This document shows, piece after piece, positions 32,842-43,501 of a DNA stretch of 64,000 nt. Location of the stretch: NCBI RefSeq assembly GCF_026625865.1, contig NZ_CP113067.1:2046001-2110000 (forward strand), read 5' to 3'. The notes under the pieces were generated by a model. That model saw only the letters and a list, made by a program, of their open reading frames with translations. It did no database searches and had not been told where the DNA came from. The first letter of the stretch is position 1, and each line of letters starts with the position of its first letter. This DNA comes from Microbacterium sp. SL75 (GTDB taxonomy: Bacteria > Actinomycetota > Actinomycetes > Actinomycetales > Microbacteriaceae). Position numbers and translations under genes: made by a program.

Positions 32842-35267
32842 TCGGTCCCACCCGCTGGCGCCGCTTCGCGGCGGCGGTCGCGGTGTGGGCCGGTGCGCTC
32901 GCGTTGCTCGTCGCCGCGCCTCTGGCGCTGCCGGCCACGATCGCTCCGGTGGATTCCGCGGCGGCCGCCGATGCAGCAGATTGGAACCCGGGCAACATTA
33001 TCGATGATTCCGTCTTCTACGACGGCAATGCGATGGGTTCCCCCGAAATCCAGGCCTTCATGGAGCGCCAAGTGCGCAGCTGCCAGTCCGGGTACACATG
33101 CGTCAAGGACTACCGACAGAACACCGACAATCGGCCCGTCGACAAGTACTGCAATGGCTACTCGGGCGCGCCGAACGAAAGTGCCTCGACCATCATCGAC
33201 AAGGTTGCCCGCTCTTGCGGCATCAGCCAGAAAGCGCTTCTCGTCCTGCTGCAGAAGGAGCAGGGCCTGATCACGTCGACAGCGCCGTCGTCGTGGAATT
33301 ACTCCGCCGCCACCGGCCAGGGGTGCCCCGACACGGCTCCATGCGACGCGGCAACCGCCGGATTCTTTTATCAGGTCTATTACGCGGCCCGTCAGTTCGA
33401 GGTCTACCGCCTCAACCCGACGTGGTGGGGTTATCAGTCGGGCCGATGGAACAACATCCTCTACAACCCCAACGGCGGGTGTGGCACTCAACGCGTCTAC
33501 ATCGAGAACGCCGCGACCGCGGGCCTCTACATCTACACCCCGTACGTGCCGAACCAGGCCGCGCTGAACAACCTCTACGGCACGGGTGACGGCTGCTCCG
33601 CTTACGGTAACCGCAACTTCTGGCGGACGTTCACGGACTGGTTCGGGTCCACACGGGCACAGGGCAACCCCTCGGGGCCATTCGGCTCGGTCGATACCAT
33701 TTACGCGGTTCCCGGGGGCTTCCGCGTCGAGGGGTGGACCGCCGATCCTGACACGGCGAACCCGATTCAGATCCAGATCCGCGTGGAAAGCGCCCTCACC
33801 ACGGTCACCGCTGACGGCTACCGCGCCGATGTTGCGGCGGCGTATCCGGCATTGGGTGGAAATCACGCGTTCTCCGCGTACGTCCCCGCCGCGCAGGAGG
33901 GAAATAACAATGTCTGCGTAACCGGCGTGAACGTCGGCGCGGGGCGCGACCAGCAGCTGAAATGCTCCGCAGTCACCGCGATGGCCGGGTCGCCTTTCGG
34001 AAACCTCGAGGGGGTCGATGCGCGCTCCGGCGCGATCTCGGTTGGTGGATGGGCCATCGACCCGGATACAACATCGCCCATCGCCGTCCACATCTACATT
34101 GATGGCGCGGGCACCGCCATTACCGCCGACAGCTCGCGCAATGATGTGGGCTCCTCCTACCCCGCCTACGGGGCCAACCACGGGTTCGGCGGTGTCCTGC
34201 CCGCTGACCCTGGTTCGCACACCGTCTGCGCCTACGGCATCAACGTCGGTCTGGGCGGAAATGTTCAGCTGGGCTGCCGAACGGTCGTCGTTCAGGCCCC
34301 TGTCGATCAGGGACGCGTTCCCTTCGGGGCGCTTGACGCCATAACAGTGAACGGTGCCTCGGTCTCGGCGAGCGGGTGGACCATCGACCCTGATACGGCA
34401 CTGCCCATTCAGGTGCGGATGACCGCCAGCGGAAAGTCGTCGAACGCCACAGCGAACCTCCCCCGCTCAGACGTGGGAGCGGCTTACCCGAGCTACGGGG
34501 CCAATCACGGCTTTGCGTCGCAGCTTACGTTGATGGGAGGGTCCTACCAGGTCTGCGTCGTGGCGGTGAACAATGGCGCGGGGGGTGACACGACTCTCGG
34601 ATGCCGCTCGGTCACCGTTGCGGTCCCAGATCGGTCTCGCGCCCCGATCGGCGTCATCGACGATGTATCGGTATCGGGCAACTCCGTCAACGTCAGCGGG
34701 TGGGCGCTCGACCTTGACACGGCCGCATCGATCCCTGTGCACATCTACGTCGGCAATGCGGGAGCTGCCTACACGGCTGACAAGTCCCGCCCCGACGTTG
34801 GAGCTGCCTATCCGCTGCAGGGCGGTCAGCATGGTTATTCGGAGAGAATCGCAGCACCGCCCGGACAGTCGAACGTCTGCGTTTACGCGATCAATAATGG
34901 TGACGGCGGAAACACCCTGATCGGGTGCCGGTCAATCACGGTTGCCGACCACTCCCGTCCGCCCATTGGCAATCTCGAGTCGGTCGGTGTCACCTCAGGC
35001 GCGGTCGTGGTGGGCGGCTGGGCTCTAGATCCCGATACGACCGATTCGATCGCTGTGCACGTTTACGTCGATGGTGTCGGGCGAGCGATCCTCGCCGATG
35101 TTCCGCGGGGCGATATCGGCGCAGCATTCGGGCTCGGTGATCGTCACGGTTTCTCGGCAACGGTTCCCGCGAGCCGCGGGTTGCACAACGTGTGTGTGTA
35201 CCCGATTAACGACAACGGGGTGGGACCGAACAGCCTCCTTGGGTGTCGAAGCGTCACCGTTCCGTGA
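32838..35267 (+). CDS. Secreted protein with lysozyme-like N-terminal domain and five 100-109-aa repeats
   Basis: 809 residues. A signal peptide (WRRFAAAVAVWAGALALLV) cleaves near SAAAADA. The N-terminal domain (about 40-275) is rich in Cys, Trp and Tyr and holds LLVLLQKEQGLIT, a Glu-containing helix like that of transglycosylase/lysozyme folds. Five tandem repeats follow, starting at 33681, 33996, 34323, 34647 and 34965. Each reads G-x-hydrophobic-[DE]-x-V, then GWAxDPDT, an xVHIYVDG-type strand, RxDVGAAYPxxGxxHGF, VCVYAIN and GCRxVTV, with one Cys pair per repeat. Probably a wall-bound adhesin or polymer-modifying enzyme. No membrane anchor at the C-terminus. Function unknown. Confidence 0.82.
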   Translation: MIGPTRWRRFAAAVAVWAGALALLVAAPLALPATIAPVDSAAAADAADWNPGNIIDDSVFYDGNAMGSPEIQAFMERQVRSCQSGYTCVKDYRQNTDNRPVDKYCNGYSGAPNESASTIIDKVARSCGISQKALLVLLQKEQGLITSTAPSSWNYSAATGQGCPDTAPCDAATAGFFYQVYYAARQFEVYRLNPTWWGYQSGRWNNILYNPNGGCGTQRVYIENAATAGLYIYTPYVPNQAALNNLYGTGDGCSAYGNRNFWRTFTDWFGSTRAQGNPSGPFGSVDTIYAVPGGFRVEGWTADPDTANPIQIQIRVESALTTVTADGYRADVAAAYPALGGNHAFSAYVPAAQEGNNNVCVTGVNVGAGRDQQLKCSAVTAMAGSPFGNLEGVDARSGAISVGGWAIDPDTTSPIAVHIYIDGAGTAITADSSRNDVGSSYPAYGANHGFGGVLPADPGSHTVCAYGINVGLGGNVQLGCRTVVVQAPVDQGRVPFGALDAITVNGASVSASGWTIDPDTALPIQVRMTASGKSSNATANLPRSDVGAAYPSYGANHGFASQLTLMGGSYQVCVVAVNNGAGGDTTLGCRSVTVAVPDRSRAPIGVIDDVSVSGNSVNVSGWALDLDTAASIPVHIYVGNAGAAYTADKSRPDVGAAYPLQGGQHGYSERIAAPPGQSNVCVYAINNGDGGNTLIGCRSITVADHSRPPIGNLESVGVTSGAVVVGGWALDPDTTDSIAVHVYVDGVGRAILADVPRGDIGAAFGLGDRHGFSATVPASRGLHNVCVYPINDNGVGPNSLLGCRSVTVP
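33681..35264 (+). repeat. Five in-frame repeats of 300-327 bp
   Basis: Units 33681-33995, 33996-34322, 34323-34646, 34647-34964 and 34965-35264, each coding for one GWxxDPDT/HGF/GCRxVTV module. The protein sequences are clearly related but the DNA has diverged, so the array is old and not recently expanded. Confidence 0.85.
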
Positions 35268-35272
35268 CTGAC

Positions 35273-35317
35273 ACGAAGGAGGGGCGACCAATCATCCGGT
35301 CGCCCCTCCTTCGTTTT
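35273..35317. terminator. Strong intrinsic terminator
   Basis: ACGAAGGAGGGGCGACC (35273-35289) pairs perfectly over 17 bp with 35298-35314 around an 8-nt loop and is followed by TTT. It ends the repeat-protein operon and may also serve the convergent rmlC-rmlD gene. Confidence 0.9.
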
Positions 35318-35341
35318 CGCCGTTCAGGCCGCTGTGTCCGA

Positions 35342-36760
35342 TCAGGCTCGGAGGTAGAGGGCGAGGGCGTCTAGGCTAGGGAGGGTCTCGACTCCGGCGG
35401 CTTGTGAGCGTTTCAGGTCAAGAACGCTGTTTCGGGGGCGCGGTGCAACTGGTCCTTGCGCGTCGTGGAAGTACCGTTCGGTCGATACCGCGCCGACACG
35501 GTCGGGGTCGTGGCCAGTGAGACGGAAGACTTCTCGCGCGACGTCGTACCACGAGAGTGCATCGCCGGAACTGGTCACGTTATACGTGCCGAAGGGCGCG
35601 CCGGTCCTGAGGAAGTGACGGATCGACGACGCGATGTCGTCGGTGAAGGTGAGTCGGCCGATCTGATCGTCGACCACCTTCGGATCAACGCCTTTCTGCG
35701 CGAGCGAAGCCATGGTCCGGACGAAGTTCGAGCCCTGGCCGATGACCCAACTGGTACGCAGGATGTAGTGTCGCGGGACCGTCGACGCGATCGCGTCTCC
35801 CGCGGCCTTGGTCTGACCGTAGACACCCAGCGGCGAGAATGCCGATGACTCTTCGTAGGGATCCGCAGCCGAGCCGTCGAACACGTAGTCGCTCGAGATG
35901 TGAACGAGAGTGATGCCGTTCGCCGACGCGACACGCGCGAGAGCTGCAACGGCGCTAACGTTGGCGGCCCACGCCTGGCTGCGCCCCTCCGGCGACTCCG
36001 CGGCGTCTACCTGCGTATACGCGGCGGCGTTGATGATGGTGCCGTAGTCACGCCAGCGTCGGGCAACGTCCAGATCGGGCGAAGTGAGGTCGAGGTCGTC
36101 GCGCGCCGCGTACTCGATCCAGGGATGCTCACCGAACTCCGCGCGGAGAGCCCGGCCGAGCTGACCGTTCGCACCGGTGACGAGGAGCTTCTGCGGTGGC
36201 ATCGGGACCACGTCGGACAGTCGCGGGTGCGCCCTGTCTTTCGCGCTGATCTCGACCTCGGACAGGGGGATGGGCCACTCGATGGCGGCCGTCTCATCTG
36301 CCAGGTTCAGGAAGGTATACGTCGCGTCGGGCGACCAGTGATCGTTCACGAGGTAGGTGTACGCGGTGTCGGCTTCGAGGGTCTGGTACGAGTTGCCGAC
36401 TCCGCGCGGAACGAAGATCGCCGTCGACGGGTCGAGCTCGGTCGTGAACACGGCGCCGAAGGTCTCGCCCTCGCGGAGGTCGACCCACGCGCCGAAGATG
36501 CGCCCGGTCGCGACCGAGACGTACTTGTCCCAGGGTTCCGCGTGGATGCCACGGGTCGTGCCGACGGCGTCGTTGAACGAAATGTTGTTCTGGACCGGAC
36601 CGAAGTCCGGCAGATCGACGCCGGCGGAGATCATCTTCTCGCGCTGCCAGTTCTCCTTGAACCATCCGCGTGCATCCCCGTGCACCGGCAGGTCGAGGAC
36701 GACGAGACCGGGGATGGGCGTCTCGCGCACGGCGAGGGGCTTACCGAAGGCAATCGACAT
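35342..36760 (-). CDS. Fused dTDP-4-dehydrorhamnose 3,5-epimerase / reductase (RmlC-RmlD)
   Basis: 472 residues joining the last two steps to dTDP-L-rhamnose. Residues 1-190 are an RmlC cupin: RGWFKENW, TRGIHAEPWDKYVSV with the catalytic His, FVPRGVGNSYQ and TYLVNDHW. Residues about 200-472 are RmlD: the NAD(P) loop VTGANGQLGRALR, INAAAYTQVDAAE, HISSDYVFDG, YGQTKAAGD (YxxxK) and LRTSWVIG. ATG 36760 is chosen because AAGGGG stands 11 nt upstream; a GTG at 36769 overlapping the rmlB stop is possible. It lies 3' of rmlB in one unit. The fusion is known in Microbacteriaceae. Confidence 0.93.
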   Translation of the reverse strand: MSIAFGKPLAVRETPIPGLVVLDLPVHGDARGWFKENWQREKMISAGVDLPDFGPVQNNISFNDAVGTTRGIHAEPWDKYVSVATGRIFGAWVDLREGETFGAVFTTELDPSTAIFVPRGVGNSYQTLEADTAYTYLVNDHWSPDATYTFLNLADETAAIEWPIPLSEVEISAKDRAHPRLSDVVPMPPQKLLVTGANGQLGRALRAEFGEHPWIEYAARDDLDLTSPDLDVARRWRDYGTIINAAAYTQVDAAESPEGRSQAWAANVSAVAALARVASANGITLVHISSDYVFDGSAADPYEESSAFSPLGVYGQTKAAGDAIASTVPRHYILRTSWVIGQGSNFVRTMASLAQKGVDPKVVDDQIGRLTFTDDIASSIRHFLRTGAPFGTYNVTSSGDALSWYDVAREVFRLTGHDPDRVGAVSTERYFHDAQGPVAPRPRNSVLDLKRSQAAGVETLPSLDALALYLRA

Positions 36761-36765
36761 CGCGG

Positions 36766-37773
<1,008 letters not shown>

Positions 37774-37843
37774 GTCGGGATCGCCGGATCTTCCTGATGA
37801 CGCCGGTTTGGCCGCTTCCGCGAAAATCGACGAGACTGGCAGC

Positions 37844-38728
37844 ATGCGTGGCATCATTCTCGCGGGCGGAACCGGGTCGCGACTGCACCCCATCACGCTC
37901 GGCGTTTCCAAGCAGCTCGTCCCCGTCTATGACAAGCCGATGATCTACTACCCGCTGTCCACTCTCATCCTGGCGGGGGTTCGCGACATCCTGGTCATCA
38001 CGACGCCGTCCGACGCCGGGCAGTTCGAGCGCCTCCTGGGCGACGGTTCGGCCTTCGGCGTTTCCATCACGTACAAGCAGCAGCCTTCGCCCGACGGCCT
38101 GGCCCAGGCGTTCGTCCTCGGAGCAGACCACATAGGGTCCGATTCGGTGGCCCTCGTGCTCGGCGACAACATCTTCTACGGACAGGGCATGGGAACACGC
38201 CTCCGTCGGTACAATCACCTCGACGGCGGTGTCGTCTTCGGCTATTGGGTGGACGACCCCTCCGCGTATGGCGTCGTCGAGTTCGACTCCTCGGGGGCGG
38301 TCGTCTCGCTCGAGGAGAAGCCCGTCGCACCCAAGAGCAACTACGCCGTACCGGGGTTGTACTTCTACGACAACGCCGTCGTCGACATCGCCCGGAATCT
38401 CCGGCCGTCGCCGCGCGGCGAGCTCGAGATCACCGACGTGAATCGGGCCTATCTTGACGAGGGCAAGCTCAAGGTCGAGATTCTTCCGCGAGGCACGGCG
38501 TGGCTCGACACCGGCACCTTCGATTCGCTGAGCGAAGCGACCGAATTCATCCGCACGGTCGAAAAACGCCAGGGTCTGTCTATTGGCTGCCCGGAGGAGG
38601 TCGCCTGGCGGATGGGTTTCTTGACAGACGACGAGCTGCGGACGCGCGCAGAGAGCCTGGCCAAGAGTGGATACGGCGACTATCTGATCAAGGCATTGGC
38701 GCAGGGGCAGGTGCGACCGGGTGAATGA
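37844..38728 (+). CDS. rmlA: Glucose-1-phosphate thymidylyltransferase
   Basis: 294 residues. It makes dTDP-glucose from dTTP and glucose-1-phosphate, the entry to dTDP-rhamnose. The nucleotidyltransferase signature is [16 protein letters not shown], then [44 protein letters not shown] and [10 protein letters not shown]. The ATG at 37844 is selected by homology; 12 extra upstream codons are unlikely. It is the first gene of a + strand run (rmlA, two RgpF-like genes, then wzm and wzt). The next gene overlaps its end by 8 nt. Confidence 0.96.
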   Translation: MRGIILAGGTGSRLHPITLGVSKQLVPVYDKPMIYYPLSTLILAGVRDILVITTPSDAGQFERLLGDGSAFGVSITYKQQPSPDGLAQAFVLGADHIGSDSVALVLGDNIFYGQGMGTRLRRYNHLDGGVVFGYWVDDPSAYGVVEFDSSGAVVSLEEKPVAPKSNYAVPGLYFYDNAVVDIARNLRPSPRGELEITDVNRAYLDEGKLKVEILPRGTAWLDTGTFDSLSEATEFIRTVEKRQGLSIGCPEEVAWRMGFLTDDELRTRAESLAKSGYGDYLIKALAQGQVRPGE

Positions 38729-40604
38729 CTCCACTGTCCCCGTCCGGTTTCCTCTCGGGGGGACACGCGGCGCGATCTTCTCCGCTCAGGCGCGCAGCGG
38801 CCGACTGACAGATGCCACTCTCTACTCGTTGTCGGCTCTCCGTGAGCACGTCGATCATTTGCTCCTCGTTGTCGGAGGCCTCGATGCGCAAGGTCGATCG
38901 GAGGCTGAGTCGCTCGCTGATCGCGTCGTGGGCGTGGGCCCGAACGTGCATGGTTTGTGGGCGTATGCCGAAGGCCTGCGCGCCTGGGGTTCCGCGGAGC
39001 GCACGTTCGACGAGATCGTCCTCACGGGGGATGGGTGGTTCGGTCCGGTGAGCCCTCTGGGCCCCGTGATCGAACGCATGGAGGCCCGCTACCTCGATAT
39101 GTGGTCGATCACGGATCGCCGGGATGCCCGGCACCGCGACCGATCAGAGGGCCGCGACGGCGCCGTGCGCCTGAGCGCCTATTGGATAGCGGTCCGGCGC
39201 CGGGTCCGCGAGTCGAGCGCGTGGGGAAAATTCTGGTCTCACCTCCCGGCGCGTCCGGGCCACAGCTGGGAGGTGCGCAACGCCGAGTCCCATCTCAGCG
39301 AGGTCGTGACCCGTGCGGGCTTCCGCATCGGTGCGGCTTTCGCCAGCGATGACTACCCGGCTGAGCATCCCGACATGTTCAACGTCGACCTTCTCATTGA
39401 GGACGGCTGTCCCGCGGTCGCCCGGGAAGTCCTGGACGGGTATCCGTTGTTTTATGACCAGCACGCCATCGCTGGTCGCCGGATCTCGGCCGCCATGGCC
39501 GCGCGGGGCTATCCGGTGGGCCTGATGTGGTCCGATCTTGCACGCACGTGCCCGCCCAAACGCGTACACACCAACGGAGCCATGTTCGAGATTCTGCCCG
39601 CCACGGAGCGTGCTCCCGGGCGCGATGCGATGACAGTACTCGCGGTGGTCCACGTTCTCGACATCGAAGTCCTCACCGACGTCGTCGGACGCGTCGCGGC
39701 GATCCCCGGTCTCGCTCGTGTCATCTTCACCCTTTCAGAGGAGTCGACCCGCACGGCGGTCGAGACGGCGTGGAGCAGAACCTCTGTCTCGAGGGATGTG
39801 CCCTGTGAGGTCAGAGCCGCAACCACTCGCCGGCAGGCCGACACCGCCGTCGTGTTCGACGAGTGTCGTGACGTGGTGTTCTCCGACGACATAGACCTCG
39901 TCGTGGCGTTGCACACGGGGGTCGAAGAGCGTCTTTCGCACAACGCAGCTCGCTACTTCCGTCGGCAGCAGTACGACTGCCTTCTGGGCGGTGACGCGGG
40001 GTACGCAGCGAACATCATCGAGCTCTTCCGGCGCGAAGCCGAGCTGGGCCTGGTGTTCCCCCCGACTCCTCATATCGGGATGTCGACGCTCGGCGACGGG
40101 TGGGTGGGGCAGCGTTCGCGCGCCGAACGCGTCCTCACGAAACTCGGCGTCAATGTGCCGCTCGATTGGGCGAGCCCACACGCCCCCGTCGGGGGGATGT
40201 GGTGGGGTCGGCCGGACGCGGTGCGTCTGCTTGCCGAAGAGCGGTGGGGGACCGATTCCGCCGCCAGCGCTGTGCATTCCCGTTTGCACGCCTACGTCGC
40301 CGGTGAACGCGGCTACTACACGCGAACGGCGGCGACGAGCGAGCATGCGGGCCTGAGTCATGGCTCTCTCGAGTACATCGGCGATCATATGGCGATGACC
40401 TCATACGGCTATCCGGCGGGCTACACCTCGCTCCTTCACCGGGCGGGGCCCGTGGGGTCGGGACGGGGCGTTGATTTCGCTCGCATGTGGCTTCGATATC
40501 GGCATCCGGGCTGGTTGGGCACCATCTCGCGCGTCGGTCGACTTGCACGGCGGATGCGCCGCGTCGTGCGCAGAGCAGCCCGGTCCGAACGGAGGGAGAA
40601 TTGA
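38721..40604 (+). CDS. RgpF-like rhamnan synthesis protein 1
   Basis: 627 residues, rhamnan synthesis F family. Known relatives work in rhamnose-polymer assembly in streptococci and other bacteria. The N-terminal half carries [18 protein letters not shown] and DMWSITD, then [10 protein letters not shown]; the second half has the region [24 protein letters not shown] and [16 protein letters not shown]. The start is a GTG that lies inside the rmlA end. It is the more diverged of the two copies; compare KVHTKRTPQQ in its neighbour with [10 protein letters not shown] here. Cytoplasmic, probably a rhamnosyltransferase or chain-building factor. Confidence 0.84.
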   Translation: MNDSTVPVRFPLGGTRGAIFSAQARSGRLTDATLYSLSALREHVDHLLLVVGGLDAQGRSEAESLADRVVGVGPNVHGLWAYAEGLRAWGSAERTFDEIVLTGDGWFGPVSPLGPVIERMEARYLDMWSITDRRDARHRDRSEGRDGAVRLSAYWIAVRRRVRESSAWGKFWSHLPARPGHSWEVRNAESHLSEVVTRAGFRIGAAFASDDYPAEHPDMFNVDLLIEDGCPAVAREVLDGYPLFYDQHAIAGRRISAAMAARGYPVGLMWSDLARTCPPKRVHTNGAMFEILPATERAPGRDAMTVLAVVHVLDIEVLTDVVGRVAAIPGLARVIFTLSEESTRTAVETAWSRTSVSRDVPCEVRAATTRRQADTAVVFDECRDVVFSDDIDLVVALHTGVEERLSHNAARYFRRQQYDCLLGGDAGYAANIIELFRREAELGLVFPPTPHIGMSTLGDGWVGQRSRAERVLTKLGVNVPLDWASPHAPVGGMWWGRPDAVRLLAEERWGTDSAASAVHSRLHAYVAGERGYYTRTAATSEHAGLSHGSLEYIGDHMAMTSYGYPAGYTSLLHRAGPVGSGRGVDFARMWLRYRHPGWLGTISRVGRLARRMRRVVRRAARSERREN

Positions 40605-42511
40605 TGCCCGGTCCAGGTCGTTTTCCCGAATCGGGCTCGCGCGCTGTCGTCTACGTCATATACGACCGTCGAGGTCGCGTCGACGACTTCGTTCTGCATG
40701 CGCTGTCAGGTCTGCGTGAACACGCCGATCGCATCATCGCGGTCGTTAACGGGGTGCTCCTCGAGGACGCCCGGGCTCGGCTTGAGGCGGTGGCAGACGA
40801 CGTCCTCCAGCGCGAGAACACCGGAATGGACATCTGGGGGCAGAAAGCTGGCCTCGAGTTCCTCGGCGACGACATCGCGCGGTACGACGAAGTCATCCTC
40901 ACAAACGACACATGGTTCGGGCCCGTACGCCCCTTCGCTCCGGTTTTTGCGGATATGGATGCCAGCGAAGTCGACTTCTGGGGTCTCACTGATCACCCGC
41001 GGGTCGAGCAGAACTCGTCCTGGACGGGTGAGGTCATCCCCTACCATCTTCAGTCTTTCTGGATCGCGGTCCGCCGCCGGATGTTTACCTCGGACGTCTG
41101 GCGTGATTACTGGCGGTCGCTCCCTGTACTCGAGGATTGGACGGAGGCCGTCACGCTGCACGAGGTGACGTTCACCGAGCGGTTCAGTTCTGCCGGATAT
41201 ACGCACCGCGTGGCCTTCGGTCACGAGCGATACGACACCGAGAACCCGTCGATCTTCAACGCGGAGCAGCTGCTCGATGACGGGTGTCCGATTGTCAAGC
41301 GCAAGCCGTTCTTCTTCTGGCCCGTAACCATGGACCACGAGGCGTCCATCGGCAAGTGGCTGATCGAGAAGGTCGAGTCCTTCGGCTACTCACGCGACCT
41401 CATCCTCCCCAACCTCGCTCGCAACTCTCCGCCGCGAGATGTGACGACCGATCTGGGCATGCTCGACATCCTCTCTGACGTCGACGTTTCGTACGATCCG
41501 TCGAATCCGCTGCGTGTGGTGCTCGTAGCACACATTTTCTATGTGGACATGACAGACGAGATCCTTGACCGTGGTGATCTCCTGCCGTGCGACTACGACC
41601 TCGTGGTGACCACTCCCGACGCCCATCGTGCTCGAGAGATCGAGGGCATCCTCCACACGCGGCGTCGCCCCGGTCGACGGACCGAGGTACGCGTGTTGCC
41701 GTCGAACGACGGACGAGATCAGAGCGCTTTCCTCATCGCCTGTCGCGACCTCATCCTGGGTGACGCGTATGACGTCATTGTGAAGGTGCACACGAAGCGG
41801 ACGCCGCAGCAGGGGTACGCCGTAGGGCAGCACTTCAAGGGACAGCAGCTCGACAACCTCCTGCCGACGGCGGGCTACGCGGCGAACCTCATCGGGCTGT
41901 TCCAACGCGAGGAGGGGCTCGGACTTACCTACCCCCCGATGATCCACATCGGGCATGGCACTCTGGGGCATGCATGGTGGGGTAACCGTCCGCGTTTCGA
42001 ACACGTCGCGGCGCAACTGGGTATCGCGGTGCCGGTCGACACCGTCTCCCCTCTCGCCCCCTTCGGGTCGATGTACGCCGCTCGTCCGGAGGCGCTCCGG
42101 TTGCTTGCCGAGCGGGAGTGGCGGTACGAGGAGTTCGGCGGAAAAGACGCATACAAGGACGGCGGCCTTGCCCACGTGCTGGAACGCCTCCCCTCCTACG
42201 CGGCGGCCGAGCGAGGCTTTCACACTCGCACGGTCTTGACCGCCGAGTATGCGGCTCTGAGCCACACCTCCCTCGAATTCAAAGTCGATGAGATGGCGGC
42301 GACGCTCCCCGGCTCCCTCCGTGACAAGACCCTGTTCCTGCACCGAGCTGGTTGGATCGGCACCGGGCGGGCCGTCGATTTCCTCGAGATGTACCTACGC
42401 TTCAACAAGCCGCATCAGCTGGCCCGGTGGCAGAGTGTGCGCGGTGCGGTCGCGCGCCCGCGTCGAGTCGTGAACGCCGTTCGTCGTTTTCTCGGTACCA
42501 CGCGCACCTGA
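40604..42511 (+). CDS. RgpF-like rhamnan synthesis protein 2
   Basis: 635 residues, a paralogue of the preceding gene. It keeps the more typical motifs: RENTGMDIWGQKAGLEFL, ILTNDTWFGPV, FWGLTDHP, LQSFWIAVRRRMFTS, VKVHTKRTPQQ and YPPMIHIGHGTLG. Ribosome site GGAGGGAG precedes the ATG, which shares one base with the preceding stop (TGATG). The frame is open upstream inside its neighbour; that part is ignored. With rmlA-D and Wzm/Wzt alongside, it most likely acts in synthesis of a rhamnose-containing polymer exported by the ABC system. Confidence 0.88.
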   Translation: MPGPGRFPESGSRAVVYVIYDRRGRVDDFVLHALSGLREHADRIIAVVNGVLLEDARARLEAVADDVLQRENTGMDIWGQKAGLEFLGDDIARYDEVILTNDTWFGPVRPFAPVFADMDASEVDFWGLTDHPRVEQNSSWTGEVIPYHLQSFWIAVRRRMFTSDVWRDYWRSLPVLEDWTEAVTLHEVTFTERFSSAGYTHRVAFGHERYDTENPSIFNAEQLLDDGCPIVKRKPFFFWPVTMDHEASIGKWLIEKVESFGYSRDLILPNLARNSPPRDVTTDLGMLDILSDVDVSYDPSNPLRVVLVAHIFYVDMTDEILDRGDLLPCDYDLVVTTPDAHRAREIEGILHTRRRPGRRTEVRVLPSNDGRDQSAFLIACRDLILGDAYDVIVKVHTKRTPQQGYAVGQHFKGQQLDNLLPTAGYAANLIGLFQREEGLGLTYPPMIHIGHGTLGHAWWGNRPRFEHVAAQLGIAVPVDTVSPLAPFGSMYAARPEALRLLAEREWRYEEFGGKDAYKDGGLAHVLERLPSYAAAERGFHTRTVLTAEYAALSHTSLEFKVDEMAATLPGSLRDKTLFLHRAGWIGTGRAVDFLEMYLRFNKPHQLARWQSVRGAVARPRRVVNAVRRFLGTTRT

Positions 42512-42589
42512 CGCACCTGAGAGCGCCGTGAGAGAGGACTCAGGCGACGCCCGGTAGGATCGAGTTATCCCGAAAGACGATGGTCAGGC

Positions 42590-43501
42590 TTGGAAAAAAT
42601 AGAACGATTTGCGGCCTTGGAAGAGCTCCCGTTCTCAACGGTCGACGCCAAAGGCATGAGTTTCCCCGGCCGCGGGGGGAAGCTCCGAGAGCTGTACTCT
42701 CGACGCGATCTGCTGTTCCTTCTGGTCCGCCGGGACCTGCAAGCTCGCTACCGCGACAGCTTCCTCGGTTTCCTCTGGACTGTCATCCGGCCGCTGATCC
42801 AGTTCTTGATGTATTTCATTGTGCTCGGGCAGTTCCTCCGGGCCGCCGAAGGCATTCCGAACTTCGCCATCTACCTTTTCGCGGGCCTGACGCTTTACCA
42901 GTTCTTCAACGATACGGTGGCGGGTGCCACCGGGTCCATCTTGATGAATGGGGGACTTGTCAAGAAGATCTACCTGCCGCGTGAGATCTTCCCGTTCGCC
43001 AGCGTCGGTGGCGCCGGGTTCATGTTCTTGGTGCAGTTGGCCGTCCTCGTCATCGCTGCCTTGGTCTTTCAAGCACTACCGGCACCTGCGCAGATGCTCT
43101 GGTTCTTCCCGGCGCTCGGACTCGTGCTCATCTACGGCACGGCGATCGGCCTGCTGCTCAGCGCCGTGAATGTTTACCTGCGTGACATCCAGTACCTGAC
43201 CGATGTCGTCCTGATGCTTGCGATGTGGGCCTCCCCGATCGTGTATTCCTGGCGAATGGTGAGCGATGTCATCGCTCGGTTCTCCTTGCCCTCGTGGGTC
43301 CTCGAGATCTACCTCGCCAACCCGCTGACGCTCGCCATTCTTGGGTTCCACAAGGCTTTCTGGGGTGCGGGAACGCCACAGGATTACCCCCCGGGCCTCG
43401 AGTTGCGCATGCTCGTTGCAGGTGTCGTCGGACTCGTCTTCCTGTTCATCTCGCACCGGGTGTTCACCCGTCTGCAAGGCAATTTTGCGCAGGAGCTGTG
43501 A
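42590..43501 (+). CDS. wzm: Polysaccharide ABC exporter, permease (Wzm)
   Basis: 303 residues, ABC-2 type with about six helices (from residue 60). The N-terminal RRDLLFLLVRRDLQARYRDSFLG and FLWTVIRPL are the standard Wzm/TagG entry, and the end is HRVFTRLQGNFAQEL. It forms the channel that exports lipid-linked polymer. The start is uncertain: TTG 42590 gives a 22-residue extension before ATG 42656, and neither has a strong ribosome site. The longer form keeps the Leu/Glu-rich preface seen in relatives. Stop and wzt start share one base (TGATG). Confidence 0.92.
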   Translation: MEKIERFAALEELPFSTVDAKGMSFPGRGGKLRELYSRRDLLFLLVRRDLQARYRDSFLGFLWTVIRPLIQFLMYFIVLGQFLRAAEGIPNFAIYLFAGLTLYQFFNDTVAGATGSILMNGGLVKKIYLPREIFPFASVGGAGFMFLVQLAVLVIAALVFQALPAPAQMLWFFPALGLVLIYGTAIGLLLSAVNVYLRDIQYLTDVVLMLAMWASPIVYSWRMVSDVIARFSLPSWVLEIYLANPLTLAILGFHKAFWGAGTPQDYPPGLELRMLVAGVVGLVFLFISHRVFTRLQGNFAQEL

